64,000 bases of DNA from an uncultured Sphaerochaeta sp. (GCF_963666015.1 NZ_OY762555.1:496001-560000), one strand, 5' to 3'; positions 42,519 to 52,018 are shown, counted from the first letter of the stretch. Program-made: numbers and translations. The notes: a model not told the origin generated them from the letters alone.

Positions 42519-43541
42519 TCACTTGGCGTATTGTTTCTTAAATGCTGTAACCCGGGCACTTGGCGCCTCGGAAAAATCATTTCTTATTCCATCCTGGAGA
42601 TACCGGTAGGCAAGGGCAGCTATCATGGCACCATTGTCGGTACAAAGCTTCAGTGAGGGGAAGGAGACTTCATAGCCACCCTCCTGCAGGGAGAGTAGTT
42701 CACTTCTCAGGTAGCTGTTGGCTGCAACGCCTCCTCCAGCACTCAATCGTTTCAGCCCTGTTTCCTTCAATGCCTGACGTACCCGTTTCATCAGCATGTT
42801 CACAGCAGTTCGCTGGAAGGATGCTGCAATATTCTCAGGGCTCTTCTCACTCTCCCCATCCCAGAAGCTATCCAGTTGGTTGATCACTGCTGTCTTCAGG
42901 CCACTGTAGGAGATATCATATGGATGGTCCATGACATTGAGTTTTGGGCCGGGAAACAGAAAAGCAACAGGATTGCCTGTCCTTGCCAGACGGTCAATGG
43001 CAATACCTCCAGGATAGCCAAACCCATAATGCTTGGCGACCTTGTCGAAGGCTTCGCCGATTGCATCGTCGATTGTTGTCCCTAGGACCTCAATGGTATC
43101 GTAATCATCAACGCGACAGATTACCGTATGGCCCCCTGAGACCAGTACCCCAAGATATGGATAGTCCAGGGGATGCTCGATCTGGGATGCATACAGGTGT
43201 GCCCTGATATGATCAATGGTGATAAAGGGAAGGTTCAGGGAAGAGGCAAACCCTTTGGCAAAGCTTACCCCTACAAGCAGGGATCCCAAGAGTCCCGGTC
43301 GGCTGGTAACAGCTACTGCATCAATGTCATTGACGGTGAGATGGGCCTTATCAAGGGCCGATTGCACAACCTGACCAATCCATTCAGTGTGGAGCCGGCT
43401 GGCCAGTTCAGGGACAACGCCCTCATAGGGTTTATGGAGTTCAATCTGGGTTGCAATGATATTACTGAGAATGGTATGCCCATCCTCCACCAGGGAAGCA
43501 CTGCACTCATCACATGATGTCTCGATACCAAGGACGATCAT
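42519..43541 (-). CDS. tsaD: tRNA N6-adenosine threonylcarbamoyltransferase
   Basis: Transfers the threonylcarbamoyl group to A37 of ANN-decoding tRNAs, with TsaB and TsaE. The ASKHA-fold start VLGIETSCDECSASLVEDG, GVVPELASRLH, the iron/zinc site ITIDHIRAHLYAS (H-x3-H, about residue 110) and VSGGHTVI are all present. A C-terminal AGGGVAANSYLR completes the active site. 340 residues, standard length. It overlaps the preceding small gene by 4 nt. TsaB, TsaC and TsaE are not in the window. Confidence 0.96.
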   Translation of the reverse strand: MIVLGIETSCDECSASLVEDGHTILSNIIATQIELHKPYEGVVPELASRLHTEWIGQVVQSALDKAHLTVNDIDAVAVTSRPGLLGSLLVGVSFAKGFASSLNLPFITIDHIRAHLYASQIEHPLDYPYLGVLVSGGHTVICRVDDYDTIEVLGTTIDDAIGEAFDKVAKHYGFGYPGGIAIDRLARTGNPVAFLFPGPKLNVMDHPYDISYSGLKTAVINQLDSFWDGESEKSPENIAASFQRTAVNMLMKRVRQALKETGLKRLSAGGGVAANSYLRSELLSLQEGGYEVSFPSLKLCTDNGAMIAALAYRYLQDGIRNDFSEAPSARVTAFKKQYAK

Positions 43542-43801
43542 AAATCCTCCAAGTCATAATCATCATCAAGCAATGCATAGTCCTCCGCTGTGAAGTTGAT
43601 TACTCTCTCACTGACCAACGGTGCAATATCCTTGAGTTCAAAACCGTACTCCAAGGCATTAGGAAACATATCCAACAAAAATTGGGCGACATCCGGCTGC
43701 CACCCCACCCCAACTTTGGTTCGTACTGCTTGTTTTTCTGTATTCAGCAAGACAACCACCTCCTGGGCGACAGCATGTCTGAACCGTCTCTCTCTATTCA
43801 C
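43538..43801 (-). CDS. Small protein of unknown function upstream of tsaD
   Basis: About 87 residues: a basic beginning (NRERRFRHAVAQEVVVLL), a central helical or beta segment (TKVGVGWQPDVAQFLLDMFP) and a very acidic end (LLDDDYDLEDL). No known motif, signal peptide or membrane segment. The frame is open to TTG at 43822. GTG at 43801 has AGAGGG 5 nt upstream and is the best-supported start; GTG at 43816 is possible. Coupled to tsaD by ATGA. The reading is conserved-looking, but I cannot name a family. Confidence 0.65.
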   Translation of the reverse strand: MNRERRFRHAVAQEVVVLLNTEKQAVRTKVGVGWQPDVAQFLLDMFPNALEYGFELKDIAPLVSERVINFTAEDYALLDDDYDLEDL

Positions 43802-43887
43802 CGTATCCCTCTTCACCCGCAAGCCTACTCGACATTAGCGCTTAAGGTCAAGGTAAAGGTGAACAGGTATTTTATACACAATCCGTC

Positions 43888-43916
43888 TTTACCTTCTTCC
43901 CTGTTTCGGGTAGAAT
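43888..43916 (+). promoter_or_regulatory. Promoter of tRNA-Thr
   Basis: TTTACC (43888-43893), a 17-nt spacer and TAGAAT (43911-43916), about 17 nt before the predicted processing site region and tRNA. Confidence 0.65.
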
Positions 43917-43939
43917 GCTCCTGTTTTCATGCGTTTATT

Positions 43940-44011
43940 GCCAAAATAGCTCAGCGGTAGAGCAGCTCACTCGTAATGAGCAGGTCAAGGGTTCAATTCC
44001 CTTTTTTGGCT
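43940..44011 (+). tRNA. tRNA-Thr (anticodon CGT)
   Basis: 72 nt. GCCAAAA pairs with TTTTGGC; the anticodon arm GCTCA-CTCGTAA-TGAGC gives CGT (reads ACG); the T arm is AGGGTTCAATTCCCT. Discriminator T; no encoded CCA. Confidence 0.94.
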
Positions 44012-44016
44012 CAAGA

Positions 44017-44041
44017 AGCGGTCCCCTCGGGACCGCTTTTT
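44017..44041 (+). terminator. Terminator of tRNA-Thr
   Basis: AGCGGTCCC and GGGACCGCT form a perfect 9-bp stem with loop CTC, followed by TTTT, 6 nt after the tRNA. Confidence 0.92.
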
Positions 44042-44090
44042 CGTACTCGTTCTACTGGTAATCATAACGTTCATATGAACAAAGGTAATC

Positions 44091-44804
44091 TCACTTTGAT
44101 TTACCCAGATAAGCATACTTGATATCTTCATTCTCCAGGAGTGTCATACCAGGTCCTGACAAAGTTATATTTCCTGTCTCCATAACATAGCCTTCATGGG
44201 CTGTACGAAGTGCCACATTCGCATTCTGTTCAATGAGCAATACTGTTACACCCGCTTCATTTACACGTTTAATGATGGTAAATATGTCCCTTACCACCAG
44301 TGGCGCAAGTCCAAGCGAGGGCTCGTCCATCATGATCATCTTGGGACTTGCCATCAGGGCTCTTCCCACAGCAAGCATTTGTTGCTCACCTCCCGATAGC
44401 GTTCCAGCAAGTTGCCAATGCCGTTCCTTGAGTCTGGGAAACAAATCATATACCCGTTCGAGGTTTTGTTGTTCCTCTGTTTTATCCTGCAAGTACCCAC
44501 CGATCTTTAAATTTTCCAACGTAGTCAGATTGGCAAATACGCGCCTACCTTCGGGTACGAGAACCAATCCTCGCTCAACAATCTTACGGGTATCCATACC
44601 ATTGAGCTTTTCCCCATTATAGGTAATGGTTCCACTGGTGACAGGCACCAGACCCATGATGGAGCGCAAGGTTGTAGATTTACCCGCACCATTTGCACCT
44701 ATGAGGGTTACTATTTGACCTTCTTGGACAGAGAAAGAAATACCGTTGAGCGCTACGATACCACCATAACACACCTTCAGATTCTGTACTTCAAGCAAAC
44801 TCAT
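44091..44804 (-). CDS. livF: Branched-chain amino acid ABC transporter ATPase LivF
   Basis: 237-residue ATPase of the high-affinity Leu/Ile/Val importer. Walker A IGANGAGKSTTLRSIMG (about residue 35), signature LSGGEQQMLAVGRALM and Walker B MIMMDEPSLGLAPLVV are intact, and VPEGRRVFANLTTLENL is the LivF-specific stretch. The start overlaps livG by 4 nt. It is the last gene of livJHMGF and is followed, convergently, by tRNA-Thr. Confidence 0.93.
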   Translation of the reverse strand: MSLLEVQNLKVCYGGIVALNGISFSVQEGQIVTLIGANGAGKSTTLRSIMGLVPVTSGTITYNGEKLNGMDTRKIVERGLVLVPEGRRVFANLTTLENLKIGGYLQDKTEEQQNLERVYDLFPRLKERHWQLAGTLSGGEQQMLAVGRALMASPKMIMMDEPSLGLAPLVVRDIFTIIKRVNEAGVTVLLIEQNANVALRTAHEGYVMETGNITLSGPGMTLLENEDIKYAYLGKSK

Positions 44805-45640
44805 ATCTCTTCATCCCCCAGATAGGCCTTGATAACCTTGGGATTGTTCTGGATTTCAGTGGCATTTCCCTCAGCAATCATCTTCCCGTAATCCAATACA
44901 TAGATATGGTCTGAAATCTCCATGACCAAGTTCATATGATGCTCGATAAGAAAAACAGTAAGGTTGAACGAATCCTGTATCTCCTTGATGAAGGCTGAAA
45001 GCATCTCCGTTTCTTTTGGATTCATGCCTGCAGCAGGTTCATCAAGCAACAATAACTTGGGCCCGGTTGCCAGTGCCCTGGCAATCTCCAGCCTTCGCTG
45101 TTTCCCATAGGGTAGAGATGAAGAAATCTCGTCACGATTGGACAGTAACCCCACCCTATCCAGAAGCTTTTCTGTATCCTGATGCATTTTCAACTCTTCA
45201 GATCTATTCAGCCTGAACGTTGAACGCAACAAGCCTGCATTGATATGGCAGTGCTTGGCGATCAGTACATTCTCAAAGACCGTAAGGTCCTTGAACAATC
45301 GAATATTCTGAAATGTGCGAGCCATACCAAGACGTGTTATCTTATCAGGTGTATTCACCACTTGCTCTGCATATGGGGTCTTGTACGTCCCGTTGTAAAT
45401 CTTTTTCATCTTACCACGGGGAAAGTTCTCTCCGATAACCATATCTTCAAAAACCACCCTTCCATTCGTAGGTTGATAGCCTCCTGTTATTACGTTGAAA
45501 GCGGTAGTCTTTCCTGCTCCATTGGGTCCGATGAGCGCGGTGATCCTCTCTTTCTGGATTTCAATAGAGAGATCATCAACAGCCACAACACCACCAAATT
45601 GCATCGTTATATGTTCAGTCCTCAAGACCACATCGTTCAT
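44801..45640 (-). CDS. livG: Branched-chain amino acid ABC transporter ATPase LivG
   Basis: About 279 residues. Walker A IGPNGAGKTTAFNVITGG (about residue 36), the LivG feature MARTFQNIRLFKDLTVFENV, signature SSLPYGKQRRLEIARAL and Walker B LLLLDEPAAGMNPKE. The C-terminus VLDYGKMIAEGNATEIQNNPKVIKAYLG-type ending is typical (VIKAYLGDEE). ATG 45640 has GGAGGG 8 nt upstream and overlaps the livM stop; the frame upstream to 45697 lies in livM. It pairs with LivF at the membrane. Confidence 0.94.
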   Translation of the reverse strand: MNDVVLRTEHITMQFGGVVAVDDLSIEIQKERITALIGPNGAGKTTAFNVITGGYQPTNGRVVFEDMVIGENFPRGKMKKIYNGTYKTPYAEQVVNTPDKITRLGMARTFQNIRLFKDLTVFENVLIAKHCHINAGLLRSTFRLNRSEELKMHQDTEKLLDRVGLLSNRDEISSSLPYGKQRRLEIARALATGPKLLLLDEPAAGMNPKETEMLSAFIKEIQDSFNLTVFLIEHHMNLVMEISDHIYVLDYGKMIAEGNATEIQNNPKVIKAYLGDEEI

Positions 45641-46773
45641 TTTAAATTCCCTCCAGTACGTGCTTTCTTGCTGAACCTGGAAAACAGACGATCCCAACTA
45701 AACTCATTGGAACCCATCAATCCCCTGCGATAGATAAGCACTACCATCATCAACAAGAAGGAGAATATCACCATTCTAAAGCCAGTTTTAAACAGAGGAA
45801 CCTGCCATCCACCAATGACCAGCGGTTGGTCAAAGAAGCGCAACCACCACTCTTTGGCCGCGGTTACCAGGAAGGCACTGAGTATTGAACCAGAAACACT
45901 CCCGATACCCCCTATCACCACAATGAGCAAAATGTCGTAAGTTAAAGTAATCGAGAACGTCTTGGCTTCTATGGAACGCATATACATCGCCAGAAGCCCC
46001 CCAGCTATAGCAGAAAAGAATGAACTGATAATAAAGCTCATCTCCTTATGCTTGAATAGGTTTATACCCATTGCTTCTGCAGCAATCTCATCCTCCCTGA
46101 TGGCTTTGAAAGCACGTCCATATGAGGACTTAATAAGCATTACCATAAATACTATACAAAAAGCTACAATAATGAAGGGTGTGATCAAGGAAGGGACGAG
46201 CCCCCAGAGCATGGCGGGAAAATTGGGAATCTTATTCAATCCGTAGGATCCGTTTGTTATCTGGTCAAACTGTGGTGACGAAAAAATCGCCCTTACAATC
46301 TCAGACAGCCCAAGGGTTGCTATTGCCAGATAATCACTTTTCAATCTCAGCACGGCAATTCCCACCAGTGCTGCAGCAAATGCAGCCAAGAGTCCGCCCA
46401 GCAACAACGCGATGAATGGGTAGATAATCTGCAAGGAAGTAGGGCTTGCAGCCATCAGTTCCTTTAATGCCCTGATCGCAGGATGTACCCCATTCATGTA
46501 ATAAACCCCATCAAGATTCTTTACAGGAATCAAGAGTATTGCCGTTGTATACGCACCAATGGACATGAATCCTGCCTGCCCCAGGCTGAACAAACCGGTA
46601 AATCCATTGAGAAGGTTCATGGAAACAGCAACAAGAGAGAGAATCACAGCTTTAGTAAGAACTGAGACCAACATCCCATTCTGCATTCGGTGTGCATCCA
46701 GCCAGTATAAAAATAGTGTTATGAGCACCAATGTTACCAATGTAAGTATCTGGTTCCGACGAATTTTCATCAT
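45637..46773 (-). CDS. livM: Branched-chain amino acid ABC transporter permease LivM
   Basis: 378-residue inner-membrane protein with about eight to ten hydrophobic segments (for example ILTLVTLVLITLFLYWL near the start and FIALLLGGLLAAFAAALVG in the middle). The permease signature region is MGINLFKHKEMSFIISSFFSAIAGGL, and VIGGIGSVSGSILSAFLV is a family-conserved end. It is longer than LivH because it carries the extra N-terminal segment. Overlaps livH and livG by a few nt each. Confidence 0.93.
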   Translation of the reverse strand: MMKIRRNQILTLVTLVLITLFLYWLDAHRMQNGMLVSVLTKAVILSLVAVSMNLLNGFTGLFSLGQAGFMSIGAYTTAILLIPVKNLDGVYYMNGVHPAIRALKELMAASPTSLQIIYPFIALLLGGLLAAFAAALVGIAVLRLKSDYLAIATLGLSEIVRAIFSSPQFDQITNGSYGLNKIPNFPAMLWGLVPSLITPFIIVAFCIVFMVMLIKSSYGRAFKAIREDEIAAEAMGINLFKHKEMSFIISSFFSAIAGGLLAMYMRSIEAKTFSITLTYDILLIVVIGGIGSVSGSILSAFLVTAAKEWWLRFFDQPLVIGGWQVPLFKTGFRMVIFSFLLMMVVLIYRRGLMGSNEFSWDRLFSRFSKKARTGGNLK

Positions 46774-47651
46774 ACTTTCTCCACTGTTTTTTCGCCGAAC
46801 AAACCGGTCGGTCGCACGAGCAACATCACAATCAATAACAGGAATGTGAAGGCATCCGAATAGGTGGAGTATCCTAAGGCAACGAGCAATGTTTCAACAA
46901 TTCCTATGAAGAATCCTCCTATCACCGCCCCTGGAATATTGCCAATACCCCCGAATACTGCTGCAACAAAGCATTTAAGACCCGGGAGTGTACCGGAGAA
47001 TGGAGTTACCGACATACGATCGGTAAAATAGAGAATCGAACCTACACCAGCCAAAAATGAACCAATGGCAAAAGTTACTGAAATAATCCTGTTGATATTG
47101 ATACCCATCAGTTTAGCAGTCTCAAAATCCTTACTTACAGCCCTCATTGCCATACCAGTCTTTGTCTTATTGACCAAAATCATGAGGATGATCACCAAAA
47201 ACAACGTAAGTACAGGAGTGAGCAACGTTACCAGGGAGGCACTGAGTGTTCCTAACTGGAATATACGCTTAAGAAAAGGAATTTCGGGATATCCCCTTGG
47301 GATTGCGGTAAAGAGGTACGTCGATACATTCTGAAGAAGATACGATACTCCTATGGCACTTATCATGATTGACATCCTAGGAGCACTTCTCAGGGGTTTG
47401 TAGGCAGCACGTTCGATACCAATACCCATGAAGGTTGTAACTGTCAAGGTTATTATGATGGCGATGGGCCATGGAAAACTTGCCAAGGCAAAAATCATAA
47501 AATACCCGGCCATCATGAAGATATCCCCATGGGCGAAATTAATTAATCGGAGAATGCCATATACCAAGGTATAGCCAATGGCTATCAAGGCGTATGCACC
47601 TCCTAGAGAGATCCCTGTCAAGCAATGCTGCAGGATAGTCGTCATACTCAT
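46770..47651 (-). CDS. livH: Branched-chain amino acid ABC transporter permease LivH
   Basis: 293-residue inner-membrane protein. The start GISLGGAYALIAIGYTLVYG and LRLINFAHGDIFMMAGYF are hallmarks of LivH, and AAVFGGIGNIPGAVIGGFF is the conserved cytoplasmic/TM region. About eight membrane segments. ATG 47651 has GGAG 8 nt upstream. A gap of 114 nt with a hairpin separates it from livJ; downstream genes are overlapping. Confidence 0.94.
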   Translation of the reverse strand: MSMTTILQHCLTGISLGGAYALIAIGYTLVYGILRLINFAHGDIFMMAGYFMIFALASFPWPIAIIITLTVTTFMGIGIERAAYKPLRSAPRMSIMISAIGVSYLLQNVSTYLFTAIPRGYPEIPFLKRIFQLGTLSASLVTLLTPVLTLFLVIILMILVNKTKTGMAMRAVSKDFETAKLMGININRIISVTFAIGSFLAGVGSILYFTDRMSVTPFSGTLPGLKCFVAAVFGGIGNIPGAVIGGFFIGIVETLLVALGYSTYSDAFTFLLLIVMLLVRPTGLFGEKTVEKV

Positions 47652-47727
47652 CAGCTGTTCTCCATGTCCAAGCTAAGCAACTGAAAGTTGCTGGTAAAAA
47701 TGAGAAAACGGGCATCGAAAAATGGGA

Positions 47728-47753
47728 TTGGCCGGAAACCAATTTCCGGCCAA
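47728..47753 (-). terminator. Attenuator-type hairpin between livJ and livH
   Basis: TTGGCCGGAAA and TTTCCGGCCAA form a perfect 11-bp stem with loop CCAA. On the minus strand it is followed by TCCCATTTTTCG, a weak delayed T-run. It sits 12 nt after the livJ stop, so it probably stabilises livJ mRNA or partly stops transcription, making binding protein in excess over permease. Confidence 0.75.
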
Positions 47754-47765
47754 GAGAAAAATACA

Positions 47766-48932
47766 TTACTTTGCGATACTGACAGTTTTCAAGAACTTGA
47801 ACTGCCCGTTTTCAACTACCTTGATGAATGCCATATCTTTATTAGCATCACCATTTTCATTGAATACGATTCGCCCTGTAACACCTTCAACATCCACGTC
47901 TACCAAAGCAGAACGAATGGCAGGTCCTTTTGTAGAGTTGGCTGCTTCTATGGCTTTGATTGCGGTTATATACGCATCATAGCCAAGAGCGGAAACAGCT
48001 GGAATTATATCGGGTTGCTTGTTTGCAACCAAGTACTTCTTGAAACCCTCGATAAACTTGGCTGCCTCTGCAGTAGCGGGATCGGCATCATCAAAGAATG
48101 TGGAGAGCGCAACACCTTCTGCACTTGTACCTGCATTTTCAATGATTGATGAATTTTCCCAGGTATCGCCTGCCATGATCTTTGCGGTTATGCCGAGCTC
48201 TCTTGCCTGCTTAATGATGAGCGGAGCAGTAGCAATGGATGAAGGGGCAAAGATTACATCAGGGTCAGCTGCCTTGATATTGGTAAGAATTGACTTGAAG
48301 TCTGTGGTATTGGTCTGGAACCGTTGTTCACTAACAACCTGACCACCAAGACCAGAGAATGCCCTGCTGAAGAAGTTTCCAAGACCGGATGAATAATCAT
48401 CACCCAATTGCGTGATGACCGCCGCTTTCTTCGCGCCTTCTTGCCAAGCATAGTTTGCCATCACCGTCCCCTGGAAGGGATCAAGAAAACATACACGGAA
48501 ATAGTAGTCATTGCCCAAGGTTACCTGTGGATTGGTACAAGAGGCACCAATGGCCGGAACTTGGTTGTCGAGGAAAATATCTCCAGCAGCAATGGAAACT
48601 CCAGACCCATAGGACCCGAGAATCACAGAAGCTCCACTGGAAATCAGACTCTGAGCAGCAGTAACAGCTTCTGTCTTGTCAGACTTATTGTCTGCTTCGA
48701 CCAGTCTTACATTGTAGGTCTCCCCATTGATTTGCACGGTGGGATAGACTTCATTCGCATACCGCATTCCCAGTACTTCCTGATATCCTCCTCCACCATT
48801 TTCTCCGGTTTGAGGCTCGAACACTCCAATTACCACTTCTTTGACGTCTCTTGTTTGCTCAGATGAACCATTGGCAAACATGAAGGAAGAAGCAAAAAGG
48901 AGTACCAACAAATACACAGTCAGTCTTTTCAT
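47766..48932 (-). CDS. livJ: Branched-chain amino acid-binding protein LivJ/LivK
   Basis: About 388 residues. A signal peptide (MKRLTVYLLVLLFASSFMFA) ends at ANGSSEQ with no cysteine, so it is a soluble periplasmic protein cleaved by signal peptidase I. The mature part starts VVIGVFEPQTGENGGGG and contains PAIGASCTNPQVT and YDAYITAIKAIEAAN, typical of the LivJ family of type I periplasmic binding folds. ATG 48932 has GGAGGG 5-6 nt upstream. First gene of the transporter operon. Specificity for Leu/Ile/Val or other amino acids is not decided by sequence reading. Confidence 0.9.
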   Translation of the reverse strand: MKRLTVYLLVLLFASSFMFANGSSEQTRDVKEVVIGVFEPQTGENGGGGYQEVLGMRYANEVYPTVQINGETYNVRLVEADNKSDKTEAVTAAQSLISSGASVILGSYGSGVSIAAGDIFLDNQVPAIGASCTNPQVTLGNDYYFRVCFLDPFQGTVMANYAWQEGAKKAAVITQLGDDYSSGLGNFFSRAFSGLGGQVVSEQRFQTNTTDFKSILTNIKAADPDVIFAPSSIATAPLIIKQARELGITAKIMAGDTWENSSIIENAGTSAEGVALSTFFDDADPATAEAAKFIEGFKKYLVANKQPDIIPAVSALGYDAYITAIKAIEAANSTKGPAIRSALVDVDVEGVTGRIVFNENGDANKDMAFIKVVENGQFKFLKTVSIAK

Positions 48933-49211
48933 ACAAGCCCTCCAAAATAATACATATGTAAACATTATTGCTTTCAGGCCATACTATTTACAAGATAAAT
49001 TTTACGGAGTATCAACAAATACTATGGTTGTATTCTGCTTGCAATAGCAGGAATCTGACTATTACATTTGTTTTTTCAAATATCATTTCTGCATGACTAA
49101 TTTAATTTTAATTTTTATGAGATTTTAATGAATTTATTTAGTTGTTACAGATTTTGTAAAAAGTGATTCACCAGCTAAGGATAAAGAGATGTGGAGCTTA
49201 CCCTAAAAGGA
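48933..49211. other. AT-rich intergenic region between livJ and ppdK
   Basis: About 280 nt, with a strongly AT-rich core at 49056-49160 and no gene. A small imperfect hairpin (TTCTGCT at about 49035 with AGCAGGAA) lies in what should be the livJ leader or promoter region. I see no confident -35/-10 pair for livJ. Confidence 0.4.
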
Positions 49212-49240
49212 CCTCCCATTGGAACAAGTCCAATGGGAGG
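49212..49240 (-). terminator. Terminator of ppdK
   Basis: CCTCCCATTGGA and TCCAATGGGAGG form a perfect 12-bp stem with loop ACAAG. On the minus strand it is followed by TCCTTTTAGG. It lies 27 nt after the ppdK stop. Confidence 0.88.
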
Positions 49241-49266
49241 CATACAAATTGACATGAATAAAGCTG

Positions 49267-51978
49267 TTATGCCTTCTTCTTTGCCTCAATCACAGCCTGT
49301 GCTGCAGCAAGACGGGCAATGGGAACACGGAACGGAGAACAAGAGACATAATCAAGGCCTACCTTGTTACAGAAGGCAATGGTCTTCGGGTCTCCACCAT
49401 GCTCACCACAGATACCCAACTTGATAGAAGGATTAGCAGATCGACCAAGCTTGACGGCCATCTCCACGAGCTTGCCCACGCCATTCACATCGAGGGTGGC
49501 AAACGGGTCATACTCATAGAACTGCTTGTCAGCATCATTGACATATGCACCGAGGAAAGAAGCCGCATCATCACGACTGAATCCACAGGTGAGCTGGGTC
49601 AGGTCATTGGTACCGAAGCTGAAGAACTCTGCTTCCTTGGCAATCTCGTCTGCGGTGATGGCAGCACGAGGAACCTCGATCATGGTACCGATCTTGTAAT
49701 GCACCTTGAGAGACTGTTCACTAAAGATTCTCTCGATTACCTCGAGGGCATGCTTCTTGGTGAACACAAACTCCTTGTAGTTGCCTACCAACGGAATCAT
49801 GATCTCAGGCAGTACGTCCACACCTTTGCGCTTCACGTTGATCGCAGCCTCGATGATCGCCCTTACCTGCATTCTCAGAATCTCAGGATAGATGATCGCA
49901 AGACGACAACCGCGGAAACCAAGCATCGGGTTGAACTCATGCAAGGCAGATGACTTCTGAGCTACTTCTTCAACAGTGATACCCATCTGCAAGGCAAGTT
50001 CATGCCTACTGGTATGATCATTGGGAAGGAACTCATGCAACGGGGGATCAAGCAAGCGGATGGTAGCCGGTCGGCCATCAAGTGCAAGGAAAATCTCCTC
50101 AAAGTCACTCCTCTGCATGGGAAGCAATTCAGCAAGGGCTTTCTCTCTCTCCACAATATTGTTGGCGAGAATCATCTTTCTGATCGACATGATCCTGTCA
50201 CCACCAAAGAACATGTGTTCTGTTCGGCAGAGGCCAATGCCCTCAGCGCCGAAAGCAACAGCCATCTGTGCATCATGCGGTGTATCGGCGTTGGTGTAGA
50301 CGCCCAATACCTTCAGGTCCTGGACGAATCCCATGAAGGCCTTGTAATCCTTGTATAGGATTGACTCACTCTCTTCCATGGCCCCATTGAGTACCTGTAC
50401 AATCTCAGAAGCGCGGACAGGAATCTTTGCACCATACACTTCACCGGTAAAACCATCGATGGAGATGAAGTCTCCCTCACTGAGCTTGGTCCCGTTTACT
50501 TCCAGGAAACGCTTAGGTTCATTGATCCTAATCTCTCCTGCACCACTGACACAAGGACAACCCATGCCTCGAGCCACTACGGCTGCATGGCTTGTCATAC
50601 CACCACGACAGGTGACGACGCCCTTCGCAACTGCCATGCCCCCAATATCTTCAGGGCTGGTCTCGGTTCTCACGAGAATGACGTCCTTCCCTTCTGCAGC
50701 CATCTCTTCTGCTTTCTCAGCAGTGAAGTAGATCTGGCCGCATGCACCACCAGGGCTTGCGTTCAAACCACGAGTGATAACTTCCAGGGAGTTGTCCCTG
50801 ATGTACTTACCATCGAGAATCGGGGCAAACAATTTACCGAACTCCCCAGAGGGAACACGACTTACTGCTGTCTCCTTGTCAATCAAGCCTTCCTCGACCA
50901 TCTCGACCTGGGTACGCAACCAGCTGAAAATGGTTCTCTTACCATTTCTGGTCTGCAACATGTACAGCTTGCCTTCCTGGATGGTGAACTCAAGGTCCTG
51001 CATATCCTTGTAGTGCTTTTCCAGGATGCCTCTGATATCAACCAGCTGGTTATAGACCTTTTCATTGACTTTCTTGAGTGTAGAGATCGACTGCGGGGTA
51101 CGGATACCTGCAACAACATCCTCACCCTGTGCATTCATCAGGTACTCGCCATAGAACTGGTTCTCACCAGTTGAAGGGTCACGGGTAAAGGCTACACCAG
51201 TGCCACTGGTCTCACCCATATTGCCGAATACCATGCTCTGGATGTTTACTGCAGTACCCAGAAGACCACGAATGTCGTTCATCTGGCGATACTTATTTGC
51301 ACGTTCATTGTTCCAGGACTTGAATACGGCATTGATGGCCTTGAACAACTGGTCGAGGGGATCGGTGGGGAACTCCTCACCTGTGAATCGCTTGTACAGT
51401 CTCTGGTAGCGGGCAATCACTTCCTGCAGATCCTTGCTGTCAAGATCAGTATCGAGTTCAATACCACGAGTATCCTTTACATCCTGCAGTGCTCGTTCAA
51501 ACTCATGATGGGGAACACCCATGACGACGTCACCGAACATCTGCATGAAACGACGATAGCTGTCCCAGGCAAATCTCTCATTGTTTGTTTTCTTGATCAA
51601 TCCCTGAACGGAATCGGGGGTAAGTCCCAGGTTGAGGATGGTATCCATCATACCGGGCATGGACTGGGCAGCTCCACTTCTTACGGAAACAAGCAAGGGA
51701 TCATTATTGTCTCCCAGTTTCGCACCCATCGTTTCCTCGAGTCTGGCAAGGTGTTCCAGCACTTCCTCTCTCAATCCTTCAGGATAGGTACCTTTATTGG
51801 CACTATAAAAGGCGCAAGCCTCAGTGCTGATTGTAAAGCCCGGTGGGACAGGAAGCCCAATGCTGGTCATCTCGGCAAGGTTTGCACCCTTTCCTCCGAG
51901 TAAATCCTTCATCTGGGCAGTTCCTTCTGCCTTACCGGAGCCAAAAAAATAGACATACTTTGTGTTCTTTGTTGCCAT
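49267..51978 (-). CDS. ppdK: Pyruvate, phosphate dikinase
   Basis: Interconverts pyruvate + ATP + phosphate with PEP + AMP + PPi; in fermenters it usually runs toward pyruvate and yields ATP from PPi. 903 residues. The N-terminal ATP-grasp domain has LLGGKGANLAEMTSIGLPVP and DTILNLGLTPDSV. The phospho-histidine is in CRGGMTSHAAVVARGMGCPCV (about residue 455). The C-terminal PEP/pyruvate TIM barrel has GIGLCRTEHMFFG, LGFRGCRLAI and FSFGTNDLTQLTCGFSRDDA, with ICGEHGGDP near the end. A strong sigma-70 promoter and a hairpin terminator frame it as a single gene. It links with the PPi/polyphosphate theme of this window. Confidence 0.97.
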   Translation of the reverse strand: MATKNTKYVYFFGSGKAEGTAQMKDLLGGKGANLAEMTSIGLPVPPGFTISTEACAFYSANKGTYPEGLREEVLEHLARLEETMGAKLGDNNDPLLVSVRSGAAQSMPGMMDTILNLGLTPDSVQGLIKKTNNERFAWDSYRRFMQMFGDVVMGVPHHEFERALQDVKDTRGIELDTDLDSKDLQEVIARYQRLYKRFTGEEFPTDPLDQLFKAINAVFKSWNNERANKYRQMNDIRGLLGTAVNIQSMVFGNMGETSGTGVAFTRDPSTGENQFYGEYLMNAQGEDVVAGIRTPQSISTLKKVNEKVYNQLVDIRGILEKHYKDMQDLEFTIQEGKLYMLQTRNGKRTIFSWLRTQVEMVEEGLIDKETAVSRVPSGEFGKLFAPILDGKYIRDNSLEVITRGLNASPGGACGQIYFTAEKAEEMAAEGKDVILVRTETSPEDIGGMAVAKGVVTCRGGMTSHAAVVARGMGCPCVSGAGEIRINEPKRFLEVNGTKLSEGDFISIDGFTGEVYGAKIPVRASEIVQVLNGAMEESESILYKDYKAFMGFVQDLKVLGVYTNADTPHDAQMAVAFGAEGIGLCRTEHMFFGGDRIMSIRKMILANNIVEREKALAELLPMQRSDFEEIFLALDGRPATIRLLDPPLHEFLPNDHTSRHELALQMGITVEEVAQKSSALHEFNPMLGFRGCRLAIIYPEILRMQVRAIIEAAINVKRKGVDVLPEIMIPLVGNYKEFVFTKKHALEVIERIFSEQSLKVHYKIGTMIEVPRAAITADEIAKEAEFFSFGTNDLTQLTCGFSRDDAASFLGAYVNDADKQFYEYDPFATLDVNGVGKLVEMAVKLGRSANPSIKLGICGEHGGDPKTIAFCNKVGLDYVSCSPFRVPIARLAAAQAVIEAKKKA

Positions 51979-52018
51979 ACAAGACTCCTCTAAATTTTCA
52001 CTATTACTAGACGTGCAA

